A stretch of DNA of 64,000 nt from G963667145 sp963676515 [NCBI: Candidatus Cloacimonadota bacterium] (lineage in GTDB: Bacteria; Cloacimonadota; Cloacimonadia; G963667145). Below the pieces are notes generated by a model that searched no databases, had not been told where the DNA came from, and saw only the letters and a list, made by a program, of their open reading frames with translations. Position 1 is the first letter of the stretch. Each line of letters begins with the position of its first letter. Both the position numbers and the translations under genes were made by a program. Where the stretch lies: NCBI GenBank assembly GCA_963676515.1, contig OY781061.1, forward strand, positions 1,178,001 through 1,242,000, in the 5' to 3' direction. Shown here piece by piece: positions 36,223 through 44,797 of the stretch.

Positions 36223-36826
36223 TTTGCACTCCTTCGGGGCAGAGATTTCCCTCTTTGATGATGAAATTTTGCTCAAATCCGAAGAGCTTGCGTCCCGAGC
36301 TGGCGATCACCGTAGCACCTTCTTGCGTAGCAAAAGACAAGATGCCCGCAGCTTTTATTACATTGAGGTCGTCGAAATATTTGTCGAGGTCGTCCACCAA
36401 AATCAAAAGCGGATTTATGGCGGTGGCTCTGATGATTTCCACTAACTTTTTGTGCGAGTAGCAGAGAGTGCCAGCTTTATTATTTAGGTAGTTATCCAGA
36501 TTTACTTTTCCCAAGAGCGTTTTGATTAAGCTCTTTTTGGTAGCGGTAGGCTTATTTACGCCTACGCAGAGGTTCTCCCAAACGGTTTTGTCGTCGAAAA
36601 GGTTGTTTTGGCAGTCTATCAAGACAGAGCGAACTCGTTTCTCTTTGCCCTTGTCTATCTCTAGGCATTCGCCCGAGTGGATGTAGCTCAGAAACACGCT
36701 TTTGCCCGTGTTGTTCGGACCCAAGATTAGATATTTATTTTGGTTCTCTAGGGTAATCTGGGGAACGGTCAAAACGACTTTGTTTGTTTTTTTTAGCTCT
36801 AATTCTCTTATTTTTATCATATACAT
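36203..36826 (-). CDS. ftsE: FtsE-like ABC ATPase with degenerate motifs
   Basis: A 207-residue ABC ATPase domain. Walker A is good (G-P-N-N-T-G-K-S, 36-43) and a Q-loop is present (D-C-Q-N-N). The signature region reads L-C-Y-S-H-K-K (121-127) in place of LSGGEQQ, Walker B ends in D-D instead of D-E (145-146), and the H-loop His is missing (A-S-S-G). It should bind ATP but may hydrolyse it poorly. The neighbouring FtsX-like gene decides for FtsE. ATG 36826 or the ATG two codons later could be the start. Confidence 0.72.
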   Translation of the reverse strand: MYMIKIRELELKKTNKVVLTVPQITLENQNKYLILGPNNTGKSVFLSYIHSGECLEIDKGKEKRVRSVLIDCQNNLFDDKTVWENLCVGVNKPTATKKSLIKTLLGKVNLDNYLNNKAGTLCYSHKKLVEIIRATAINPLLILVDDLDKYFDDLNVIKAAGILSFATQEGATVIASSGRKLFGFEQNFIIKEGNLCPEGVQIETQQP

Positions 36827-36851
36827 TACTCTTTTTGAGTATCTTATTTAG

Positions 36852-37250
36852 TCAATATTTTTTTCTCTTTTCGAGTGAGAAGCTCTGTGGGAGCAGTTCC
36901 CCAAGTGTGGTGACGACGCTCTCGTGGTCGTTACCATAGACTATGGGCAGTGATGCTGGGCAAAACTCGCTGAGAACCTGTCTGCACGCTCCACAAGGAG
37001 GAAATAGCTGTGAGCTCTGGACATACACAGCCAGTGCCGTGAATTCTCGCTCACCCTGTGTAATGGCGGTGAACACCGCCGAGCGTTCGGCACAGTTGGT
37101 CAGACCGTAAGAGGCGTTCTCAACATTTACACCAGTATATACCTTCTGCGATTTGCCGAGTAACGCCGCTCCTAGAGGGTAGCCAGAGTATTTTGCGTAG
37201 GCGTTTTTGCTGGCTTGTTTGGCTTTTTCCAGTAATTTTTCCAAGCTCAT
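36852..37250 (-). CDS. cdd: Cytidine deaminase
   Basis: A 132-residue zinc enzyme with C-A-E-R-S-A-V-F (catalytic Glu and first Cys) and P-P-C-G-A-C-R-Q-V-L (two further Cys). It converts cytidine and deoxycytidine to uridines, in pyrimidine salvage alongside deoB. The ATG overlaps the stop of the U32 gene by 4 bp. Confidence 0.96.
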   Translation of the reverse strand: MSLEKLLEKAKQASKNAYAKYSGYPLGAALLGKSQKVYTGVNVENASYGLTNCAERSAVFTAITQGEREFTALAVYVQSSQLFPPCGACRQVLSEFCPASLPIVYGNDHESVVTTLGELLPQSFSLEKRKKY

Positions 37251-38428
37251 AATTTTTTCCTTATTATTCCGTGCGGTGGTATTTGTTTGTCCAGCGGCAG
37301 CGTGATGATGCTATTGGGGTCTGTCTTGCTGATGGGAGTGCCTCGCTCGTTTTTTATCGACACTACGCTGTAGCAGAAGTCTTGCTCGACTGCGGGGAAG
37401 ACAAACTCTATGGTGTCACCGATTTCAAATTTTGCTTTAATCTCTATTTTCACCAAGCCTTGAGTTTGTTCCACGATTGTCCCCAGAAATTGATACTGGC
37501 GGACATATGCTGACGATTCTTGGTTTTGCTCGCCTTTGGTAGCAGGGGAGATGAAGCCGCTGCTGTATGTGCGGTGGCTCGTTTTTTCTAGTTCACTTTT
37601 CAGCTTGGGCAAGTTTGCATTGCCTGCCAGAGCTTGCTTGTAGATGCGAGTGGTATTGGCGACATAGTAGAGGCTTTTCATGCGTCCTTCGATCTTGACG
37701 CTCGTCACGCCGATGGCTTCCAGCTGGCTCAGATAGTCGAGCAGACACAGGTCTTTGGAGTTCAAGATGTAAGAGCCGTAGTCGTCCTCTTGCAGCTCGA
37801 ACCATTGCCCCTCGTGCTTCCGCTCGCTGATGGCGAAACCCCAGCGACAGACCTGCGTGCAAGCTCCCTGATTGGCACTTCTATCATTGATGAAAGCCGA
37901 CAGTAGGCAACGCCCCGAGTAGGCGATGCACATAGCTCCGTGCACGAACACCTCTAGCTCTAGCGTGGGAATCTCTTGCTTGATCTTGGCTATCTCGTCT
38001 AGGTTTAGCTCGCGTGCCAGCACGACTCTGGTAGCACCCTGTTCGTGCCAGAATTTGGCACTCTGGTAGTTGGTGACATTGGCTTGCGTGGATATATGCA
38101 GTGCAATATTGGGGATAATGCGGCGGCAAAGTGAGAACACGCCCGGGTCGGAGACGATTACGCCATCGGGACGGACTGTCTTCAGGAATTCCAAGAATTT
38201 TGTCAGCTCGGGCAAATCTTGGTTGTGGGCGAAGATGTTGAGGGTGATGTAAAGTTTTTTGCCTAGCTGCGTGCAGATTGCTCTGGCTTGCTCTATCTCA
38301 GCGAGTGAGAGGTTGCCAGCTTTTGCTCGCAGGCTGAAATTTTTGCCAGCACAGTAGACGGCGTCTGCTCCGTAATGGAGGGCATATTTTAATTTCTCTA
38401 AACTTCCAGCAGGGGAAAGGATTTCCAT
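37247..38428 (-). CDS. U32 family peptidase-like protein (TrhP/YegQ-type)
   Basis: A 393-residue protein beginning M-E-I-L-S-P-A-G-S-L-E-K-L with the U32 signature E-V-F-V-H-G-A-M-C-I-A-Y-S-G-R-C, and further Cys (A-C-T-Q-V-C) that probably bind an Fe-S cluster. A C-terminal beta-barrel domain follows. TrhP relatives hydroxylate tRNA uridine-34 with prephenate; related RlhA modifies 23S rRNA. Which applies cannot be told here. GGAGG lies before the ATG. Confidence 0.88.
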   Translation of the reverse strand: MEILSPAGSLEKLKYALHYGADAVYCAGKNFSLRAKAGNLSLAEIEQARAICTQLGKKLYITLNIFAHNQDLPELTKFLEFLKTVRPDGVIVSDPGVFSLCRRIIPNIALHISTQANVTNYQSAKFWHEQGATRVVLARELNLDEIAKIKQEIPTLELEVFVHGAMCIAYSGRCLLSAFINDRSANQGACTQVCRWGFAISERKHEGQWFELQEDDYGSYILNSKDLCLLDYLSQLEAIGVTSVKIEGRMKSLYYVANTTRIYKQALAGNANLPKLKSELEKTSHRTYSSGFISPATKGEQNQESSAYVRQYQFLGTIVEQTQGLVKIEIKAKFEIGDTIEFVFPAVEQDFCYSVVSIKNERGTPISKTDPNSIITLPLDKQIPPHGIIRKKL

Positions 38429-38730
38429 ACTTTTTTTACCTCCAAAGCAAAAGCGGTTTTTTGTCAGGGAGTGAATTGGTTTGCGAGCTCTTTGCTTTTC
38501 CCTATTTGAGTGTCGGCGGCTCTCGTGTCAAATTAAAAATGGGGATTGTCGGCTGGTGGGTGCTTCTTGCTTTTCTCCAATGTAGAGACGCCATTTATGG
38601 CGTCTGTGCCTTCGTCCCTAAGCTGGAGCTTGGGAGCAAGAAAAAAAGCCAAACGCGAACCCGCCTTTGGATTCCCGCTTTTGCGGGAATGAGGAAGAAG
38701 GGCAAGGAAGCACCCATCAAGCCTCATTCC

Positions 38731-39144
38731 TGCTTTTTCCTCTCGTTCCCAAGCTCCAGCTTGGGAATGCATACGAGCAGCAATCATCCGTGTCCATCCA
38801 TGGTCACTGCCTCCTCTGCATTTCCACCAACCATCATTCCTGCGGAAGCAGGAATCCATTCTTTTTGTCTTACTCTCCTGACGGAGGGTCTTACTTTTCC
38901 CTTTGGCTGACCAAAGCGAAAAGTAACAAAAGGTAAAATCAAAATACCAAAGCCGAAATCTAAATTCTAAACCGACTTCGCACGCTGAAAGGCTTGTGCT
39001 AGAAATTACAACTGTTTTAATAGAGGTAATATAGCACCTCGCTCTTCAGCGTAAGCTCAGGACGGCTAACGAATTTAACGCTTCCTGCTTTAAGTATTTA
39101 TTAGCCCAGCCCACCTCTGGATTCCCGCTTCCGCGGGAATGAGG
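38731..39144. repeat. Composite repeat unit, direct copy 1
   Basis: This about 415-bp block matches 39208-39641 in order: aagctccagcttgggaatgc, tcatccgtgtccatcc, a GC-palindrome, tctcctgacggagggtctta, ttccctttggctgaccaaag, the cruciform, cgcttcctgctttaagtatt and cacctctggattcccgc. From tctcctgacgg onward the offset between copies is a constant 497 bp, with scattered substitutions. Confidence 0.85.
38983..39051. repeat. Long cruciform/hairpin, copy A
   Basis: Outer arms cgctgaa (38983-38989) and ttcagcg (39045-39051); inner arms gtgct...attac (from 38996) and gtaatatagcac (to 39037). Copy A pairs with ATTAC/GTAAT where copy C pairs with ATCAC/GTGAT. Confidence 0.7.
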
Positions 39145-39207
39145 CAAGAGGAGCAAGAAGCACCACACGCTTTGCACTTCCACCAGCCTTCATTCCTGCT
39201 CAACTAC

Positions 39208-39641
39208 TGCTTTGTCCTCTCGTTCCCAAGCTCCAGCTTGGGAATGCATACGAGCAGCAATCATCCGTGTCCATCCGTGGTCACTGCACGCCTCGTGCCA
39301 TCACCACCCCTCATTCCCGCTCTCCCGCCATCATTCCTGCGGAAGCAGGAATCCATTCTTTTTAGCTTGGTCTCCTGACGGAGGGTCTTACTTTTCCCTT
39401 TGGCTGACCAAAGCGAAAAGTAACAAAAGGTAAAGTCAAAATACCAAATCAGTAAGCTAAATTCTAAACCTTCTTCGCACGCTGAAAGGCTTGTGCTAGA
39501 AATCACAATTGTCTTAATAGAGGAGATATAGCACATCGCTCTTCAGCGTAAACTCAGGGCGGCTAACGAATTTAACGCTTCCTGCTTTAAGTATTTATTA
39601 GCCCAGCCCACCTCTGGATTCCCGCGGAAGCGGGAATCCAT
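39208..39641. repeat. Composite repeat unit, direct copy 2
   Basis: Second copy of the unit at 38731-39144, with about 20 bp extra near 39290-39330. It ends in the variant palindrome attcccgcggaagcgggaat. Confidence 0.85.
39480..39548. repeat. Long cruciform/hairpin, copy B
   Basis: Outer arms cgctgaa/ttcagcg and inner arms gtgctagaaatcac and gatatagcac. The inner arm is less perfect than in copies A and C. Confidence 0.65.
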
Positions 39642-40180
39642 TCTCTCACACGCTGAAGACGCAAAATTTTGCGTCTCTACAGCTTCACGGGCTAGAGCCA
39701 GAGACACAGTCCACCGTCTTTGGCACTGCAACGCCAGCAATCGGAAAAGGACAGCTAAGAACAAATCTCGGAGGTGCTCTTCACCACGGACAGCTTACAC
39801 ACCTCACGCAATGTCTCTGGCGGATTGAAGCGGAGCGGTTTTCTTTTCTCCTCTATATTTTCTTTGAGCGTTCAAAGAAAAGATGGAGTCCCGCTGAAGG
39901 CAATTAACACTTATACACTCCCAAGCTAGAGCTTGGGAGCGAGAAAAGGGAAGTGGGTGTTTGCCTGCCTTACTTCCTCATTCCCGCGAAAGCGGGAATC
40001 CATTCTCTCATACGATGCCCAAGAGGGGCAGGCGTGGGGAATCTGTGTTCATCTGTGGTTTCTGTTTCCCAGCACACCATCTGCTTTAGAGTTCCTCATC
40101 TTGAGCGGGAGCGGGAATGAGGGCTACGACTCGCTGAAAGCGAGCCTTTCCTTCCATTACTACAAAAATGGTTTTCTTGT

Positions 40181-40209
40181 TTGACAAAAGCAGTTTTCCT
40201 CAGAGGTTG
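40181..40209 (+). promoter_or_regulatory. Promoter motif TTGACA-N20-TTG of the 40-53 kb cluster
   Basis: TTGACA (40181-40186) and TTG (40207-40209) span 29 bp, ending in AGGTTG. It is only 9 bp before the ATG at 40219, so the transcript would have almost no leader. Confidence 0.5.
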
Positions 40210-40218
40210 GTTAGTTAT

Positions 40219-41562
40219 ATGATGTTTTTAAAAAGATTTTTGTCCCCAAATATTTTGGGCGTTATTTTGAGTTTGCTTTTGGTGGCTTGCGGTAGCCAAG
40301 GCGAGATTTCGGGAGGTCCACTGGACGAGCTCAAGCCGAGTGTTGTTGGTACTGAGCCCAGTGAATTCCGTTCTATTAAGGGGAAACTCCTGAAGGTCGT
40401 TTTCAATAAGCCGATAAACGAAGCGAGTGCTAAGGATCACATTAGGTTTTATCCCAAGCTGAAATATAGCACTTACGCTACGGACAAAACGCTGACTATC
40501 GCCATCAAGTCTGATTTGCTGATGGGTAAGAACTACTATCTGATAATCGAAAAGGGGCTAAAGTGCTATCACAGCATCCCGATGGAGAGGAGCGAGAGCT
40601 TGATTTTTTGCAACGATTATTTAGCGACGAACGAAATTTCTGGAGAATTTATTTTTGAAAAAGAGGAAGACAAGAGAGATACGGTTTTAATCGAAGTTTA
40701 CGACGAAGATACAATTCTCATCTTCGAGCAAGAGGCACTATCGCCCGGATACCAGCTGAAATATCTTAGCCAAGGCTCTTATCAGGTAAAAGCTTTTATC
40801 GACAAAAATAACAACGGTAAAGCCGATGCGAAGAGTGAGCCTTTTTGGGAGAAAGATTTTTTGGTGAACAAAAAATATCTGGTTGAGCCGATGCTGATGG
40901 GCTACACGGATACTATTGCCCCAAAGCTGAAGTCGGTGAAGGTCGCCTCCGATCGACGACTGACGGCAGTGTTTGACGAAGACCTGACGAAGCTAGCGAA
41001 GTTTGCCATTACCGCTGTGGCGGATACTCTGGTGAGCGTGAGCGAGGCGGGCGATACGGTGCGGACTGCTAGGGGCGAGGACAAGGTGGAGATTATGGCG
41101 TCTCATCTGCAAGAGGGCAGGTTGAGCCTTTTGACCTCTGTGATGGAGGAGCGAGAGTATGCGTTTGCTTGCAAAGGGCTTAGCGATTGGAAGCAGAACC
41201 AGACTAAGGGCGACACGGTTTATTTCCATGGGGTAAAGGAGAGTCTGGCTACAGAGGTGCAGCTGACCAAAAGTGACCCTGCCAAGAACTCGGGAGTGAC
41301 CTCTTTGTTGCCGACTTTTGCGTTTGCTTTTGATAGATTGCTGCTGCCTACGCAAGTGAAAGCGGCTCTTGTGGGCAAAGAGGATGGGCAGAAGATAGCT
41401 TTGAGCCTCAAGAGTAACAATGGCTTTGAGTTTGTTTATTTTCCCCAAAAAGAGCTGGAGAATTTTACTAGCTACCTTTTGCGAGTCAGTGCGACGGATA
41501 CAGAGGGTAATGCTATGAAAGATAGAGAGATAGAGTTTATCACGACAGAGCAAAAGGAGTAA
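40219..41562 (+). CDS. Lipoprotein with bacterial Ig-like (Big_5) domain
   Basis: A 447-residue lipoprotein. The start is set at ATG 40219, which gives a normal signal (M-M-F-L-K-R-F-L-S) and lipobox L-L-V-A-C; the ATG at 40168 lies inside the promoter. After the Cys comes G-S-Q-G-E-I-S-G-G-P-L-D-E-L-K-P and a Big_5 domain (L-K-V-V-F-N-K-P-I), a layout common in Bacteroidota-like lipoproteins. The rest is beta-rich with a second similar domain near 360-445. It probably sits in the outer membrane facing the periplasm. Its role is unknown. Confidence 0.8.
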   Translation: MMFLKRFLSPNILGVILSLLLVACGSQGEISGGPLDELKPSVVGTEPSEFRSIKGKLLKVVFNKPINEASAKDHIRFYPKLKYSTYATDKTLTIAIKSDLLMGKNYYLIIEKGLKCYHSIPMERSESLIFCNDYLATNEISGEFIFEKEEDKRDTVLIEVYDEDTILIFEQEALSPGYQLKYLSQGSYQVKAFIDKNNNGKADAKSEPFWEKDFLVNKKYLVEPMLMGYTDTIAPKLKSVKVASDRRLTAVFDEDLTKLAKFAITAVADTLVSVSEAGDTVRTARGEDKVEIMASHLQEGRLSLLTSVMEEREYAFACKGLSDWKQNQTKGDTVYFHGVKESLATEVQLTKSDPAKNSGVTSLLPTFAFAFDRLLLPTQVKAALVGKEDGQKIALSLKSNNGFEFVYFPQKELENFTSYLLRVSATDTEGNAMKDREIEFITTEQKE

Positions 41563-41566
41563 TGCT

Positions 41567-43429
41567 ATGAGAATGGATAAAAGAGGTCTTTTGACCGCAT
41601 TGAGTAAGTTTTTCTTGGTTAATTTCCTTTTAAGTTTGGCTCTGGGTTACCGCTATTTGCCCGATGGATTGAGTTTTGTTTCCACGATTTTTGTTTGGGT
41701 GTCTCTGGTGGCAAACACGGTGATGCTTTATCTGCCGCTACTTTTGCTTGGTTTCTTTTTTGTATGGGTTTTGCCTTATCGTAAAGTTACACTTATTTTT
41801 AATGCAATTCTGCTTTTTCTGTTTCAGTTTTTTTTGCTGATAGATACGGTTGTCTATTCCATTTATAATTTCCACATCAACGGAGCGGTGATTACCATTT
41901 TTACCAGCGGAGGATTTGGCGACAGTGTCAGCCTTGGTGGATTTACCTCTATTTTGGCAGGTGCGATAATACTCGGATTTTTGGTCTTGGAGTTTTTCCT
42001 CTTGCGATTTTTTATGAAATCTTCGCAGGATAATGGCTACAAAAAAAAGACGAAGCTGTTTTTATTTCTTTGGATTGGATTTGCTTTTTTGGCAACGGAC
42101 AAAGTGACTTACGCCGTGGCGGATATGTATAATGTGACTTCGATTATTAGGTTTGTCAAAATATTGCCTCTGTACCAGCCACTGACTATCAAGAGCTTTA
42201 TGGAGAAAAGTTTTGGTTTTAAGATAGATAGAGAAGACGACATTCGGGTGTCTGGCGATAACAAAAGTTTGAATTATCCCAAGAGTCCGATAATCTATCA
42301 CGAGCAAAATATCAAGAGACCGAATATCTTGGTGATTTTTTTTGATGCTTGGCGTTACGATATGTTTACCCCCGAGACGACTCCCAATGTGTGGGAATTT
42401 AGCCAGAAAGCGTCTGTGTTTACACAGCATTACAGCGGAGGTAACGCTTCTCGCTTTGGGGTGTTTTCGCTTTTTTATGGGATTAGCGGCTACTATTGGC
42501 ACAAGGTGCTGGGTGAGCGACGCTCGTGCGTGCTGATAGATGAGTTGCAGGATTTGGGCTACGATTTTTACATCTCGGCGAGCACGCGGCTGACTTACCC
42601 AGAGTTTCGCAAGACTTGCTTTGTGAATATCCCCGACTATCTGCACGACAAGATAGAAGGTGAAAATGCGATAGAGAAAGATCCCAAGCTAGCCAAAGGG
42701 TTTGTGGATTATCTGCACAAAAGAAAAGCCGAGGGCGAGCAAAAGCCTTTCTTCTCTTTCTTGTTTTTCGATGGTCCGCACGGCACAGACTACCCACCAG
42801 AGTGTGAGAAGTTCACGCCGACACAGCGGTCGGTGAATTACCTGAAGATAGACGATGACAGTGAGAATGTGAAGATGATGCGGAATACTTACAAGAACAC
42901 GATATATTTTGACGACTCTCTGATGAAAGAGGTGCTGAGCACTTTGGAGGAAGACGGTTATCTGGAAAACACCATCGTCGTTTTTAGTGCCGACCACGGG
43001 CAGGAGTTCTACGAGAACGGCTTTTTCGGGCATTGCAGTGCTTTTGACAAGTATCAGACGAAAGTTCCCTTTGTGGTCTACTGGCCGGGCAAAGAGCCAG
43101 CTAAGCACGAAAAGATGACCTCACATCTGGATTTCGTGCCGACGATCCTCACAGAGCTGGGAGTGAGCAATCCTACTAGCGACTACTCGCAAGGGAAAGA
43201 TTTGTGGCAAGCAGACACGCATAAGTTCGTGCAGTCTAGCGGTTGGGACGATGCAGCACTCATCTATCCAGATGGATATTTCGTGTTTTCGGTGGAGACA
43301 TACAAAGCTGGACTTTTCGAGGTGCGGGACGAAAATTATAAATTGCAGGAAAATCAAAAAGAGCGAGTCTCTCAGAAGAGGGGAGATTTGCTGAAAACGA
43401 TAAAAGGGTTTAGCGAGTTCTCTCGTTGA
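41567..43429 (+). CDS. Membrane-anchored sulfatase/alkaline-phosphatase-fold protein (YejM/PbgA-like)
   Basis: A 620-residue protein with about five N-terminal helices (to about residue 190), a linker, and a periplasmic sulfatase domain. This has N-I-L-V-I-F-F-D-A-W-R-Y-D, S-G-G-N-A-S-R-F-G-V-F and F-S-A-D-H-G-Q-E-F. The segment F-S-L-F-Y-G-I-S-G-Y-Y-W is very like YejM/PbgA, which senses lipopolysaccharide and controls LpxC in enterobacteria. The same role here is an inference. AAGGAG lies 7 bp before the ATG. Confidence 0.85.
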   Translation: MRMDKRGLLTALSKFFLVNFLLSLALGYRYLPDGLSFVSTIFVWVSLVANTVMLYLPLLLLGFFFVWVLPYRKVTLIFNAILLFLFQFFLLIDTVVYSIYNFHINGAVITIFTSGGFGDSVSLGGFTSILAGAIILGFLVLEFFLLRFFMKSSQDNGYKKKTKLFLFLWIGFAFLATDKVTYAVADMYNVTSIIRFVKILPLYQPLTIKSFMEKSFGFKIDREDDIRVSGDNKSLNYPKSPIIYHEQNIKRPNILVIFFDAWRYDMFTPETTPNVWEFSQKASVFTQHYSGGNASRFGVFSLFYGISGYYWHKVLGERRSCVLIDELQDLGYDFYISASTRLTYPEFRKTCFVNIPDYLHDKIEGENAIEKDPKLAKGFVDYLHKRKAEGEQKPFFSFLFFDGPHGTDYPPECEKFTPTQRSVNYLKIDDDSENVKMMRNTYKNTIYFDDSLMKEVLSTLEEDGYLENTIVVFSADHGQEFYENGFFGHCSAFDKYQTKVPFVVYWPGKEPAKHEKMTSHLDFVPTILTELGVSNPTSDYSQGKDLWQADTHKFVQSSGWDDAALIYPDGYFVFSVETYKAGLFEVRDENYKLQENQKERVSQKRGDLLKTIKGFSEFSR

Positions 43430-43462
43430 TGGAATAAGCAAAGATTGTGAGAAGGAGTTTAG

Positions 43463-43669
43463 ATGAAGAAAATGATAGGACTGCTTTTCTTGGCAGTCGG
43501 AGTGGCTGCGGGCTACTATTTCTATGGAATGAAGCCACCGAGCTCTGTAGAGCAGGCTTTGATGAGCTTTGATCGAGTTAAGTTTGCTAATATGAACCAA
43601 TATTATTTCAGCTTGGCTGGAGCGGGCTTTGTGTTTTTGCTGGGCGTTTTTCTTAGCTTGAGGAAGTAA
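43463..43669 (+). CDS. Small two-helix membrane protein (DUF3185-like)
   Basis: A 68-residue protein with helices at about residues 4-23 and 46-65. AAGGAG lies 5 bp before the ATG, and the gene fits between the sulfatase and tgt without overlap. The pattern M-K-K-M-I-G-L-L-F-L-A-V-G-V-A-A-G-Y resembles DUF3185 proteins. Function unknown. Confidence 0.7.
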   Translation: MKKMIGLLFLAVGVAAGYYFYGMKPPSSVEQALMSFDRVKFANMNQYYFSLAGAGFVFLLGVFLSLRK

Positions 43670-43677
43670 GCAAACCT

Positions 43678-44796
43678 GTGAAAGACTTTTTCAAGCTGGA
43701 GGCGACTTCTGGATTGGCTAGAGCAGGCGAGATATCGACAAAGCATGGCAAGATAAGCACGCCGATCTTTATGCCTGTGGGCACTAGAGGCAGTGTGAAG
43801 GGCGTAATGCCCCGAGACCTGCAAGAAGAGGTGCAAGCTCAGATAATCTTGGGGAACACCTACCATTTGCATCTGCGACCCACCAGCGAACTGATAGCGA
43901 AGATGGGCGGTCTGCACAAGTTTATCGGTTGGGATAGACCGATGTTGACAGACAGTGGTGGCTTTCAGGTGATGAGTCTCTCGGATTTCCGCAAGATTAC
44001 CCCCGAAGGGGTGAAGTTCCGCTCGCATATCGATGGCTCTTACCATTTCTTTTCGCCGCAGAGGGTAATCGAGATAGAGAACAACTTGGGAGCGGATATC
44101 ATCATGTCTTTTGATGAGTGTCCTGCTGCTGGGCAAAGTTACGACTATGTGAAGAAGTCTCTTGCGACAACGCTAAGGTGGGCGAAGCTCGGCAAAGAGG
44201 CTCACAGACGAGCAGGCGAGCAGGCTTTATTTGGTATAGTGCAGGGTGGTGTGTACGACGAGCTCCGCAGGGAGTCGGCACAGCGACTCATGGAGATAGG
44301 CTTCCCAGGGTACTCTATCGGCGGACTGGCGGTGGGCGAGCCCAAGGAAGATATGTTCCGCATTACAGAGCTAATGGACGGTGTACTGCCAGCTGATAAG
44401 CCTCGCTACCTGATGGGAGTGGGGACTCCTGGTGATTTGCTCGATGGCATCCGCACAGGGGTGGACATGTTCGATTGTGTGATGCCTACTCGTAATGCGC
44501 GCAAGGGTTCGGTGTTTACATGGCAAGGGCGGATGGTGCTCAAAGCCGCAAGGTACAAAGAAGACCCAAGACCAATCGATGAGAACTGCAGTTGCTACGC
44601 GTGTCGTAATTTTTCTCGCGGATACATTCGGCATTTGCTCTCGGTAGGCGAGGCTCTAGGGGGCACTTTGGCGTCGATTCACTCACTGCATTTTTATCTG
44701 GAGCTAGTGGGCAAAGCCCGAGAGGCTATCTTGCGAGGCGAGTACGAGCAGTTTTACCAGAAGCACGCCCAGATAGTGAAAGGGAAGTGCGACTAA
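43678..44796 (+). CDS. tgt: tRNA-guanine transglycosylase
   Basis: A 372-residue enzyme that swaps G34 of GUN-anticodon tRNAs for preQ1 on the way to queuosine. It has G-T-R-G-S-V-K-G-V, the catalytic D-S-G-G-F-Q-V, D-E-C-P-A, and the zinc site C-S-C-Y-A-C plus H-S-L-H near the end. The start is GTG, as nothing else fits. The YhhQ transporter at 10519 could bring in the base. Confidence 0.97.
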   Translation: MKDFFKLEATSGLARAGEISTKHGKISTPIFMPVGTRGSVKGVMPRDLQEEVQAQIILGNTYHLHLRPTSELIAKMGGLHKFIGWDRPMLTDSGGFQVMSLSDFRKITPEGVKFRSHIDGSYHFFSPQRVIEIENNLGADIIMSFDECPAAGQSYDYVKKSLATTLRWAKLGKEAHRRAGEQALFGIVQGGVYDELRRESAQRLMEIGFPGYSIGGLAVGEPKEDMFRITELMDGVLPADKPRYLMGVGTPGDLLDGIRTGVDMFDCVMPTRNARKGSVFTWQGRMVLKAARYKEDPRPIDENCSCYACRNFSRGYIRHLLSVGEALGGTLASIHSLHFYLELVGKAREAILRGEYEQFYQKHAQIVKGKCD

Positions 44797-44797
44797 G

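Larger units (their letters stand above)
38429..40180. repeat. Largest repeat mosaic, no gene
   Basis: No gene is visible. GC-palindromes of the attcccgc...gcgggaat/attcctgc...gcaggaat kind lie at 38671-38690, 38836-38855, 39121-39140, 39333-39352, 39618-39637 and 39980-39999. The palindrome ttcccaagctccagcttggg starts at 38746 and 39223, with variants near 38613 and 39918. The perfect palindrome agacgcaaaattttgcgtct recurs at 39657-39676. Two direct copies of a composite unit and two cruciforms are listed separately. A 'tgtgttcatctgtggtttct' segment near 40040 recurs at about 1038. Open frames with the text P-A-E-A-G-I-H or S-F-P-R-K-R-E-S are palindrome translations. Confidence 0.85.

Noticed and set aside
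35317-36276. Longer FtsX from TTG 36276
   Set aside because: No ribosome site there, whereas TTG 36222 has GAAGGAG at 7 bp.
38461-38936. Open frames with P-A-E-A-G-I-H and related text
   Set aside because: They are translations of GC-rich palindromes and occur in several frames and islands.
38671-39999. CRISPR array
   Set aside because: The palindromes are dispersed at irregular distances, vary in sequence, and lack equal-length spacers; no cas genes.
40168-40218. Longer lipoprotein from ATG 40168
   Set aside because: The extra 17 residues would include the promoter motif and spoil the signal peptide; the lipobox fits a start at 40219.
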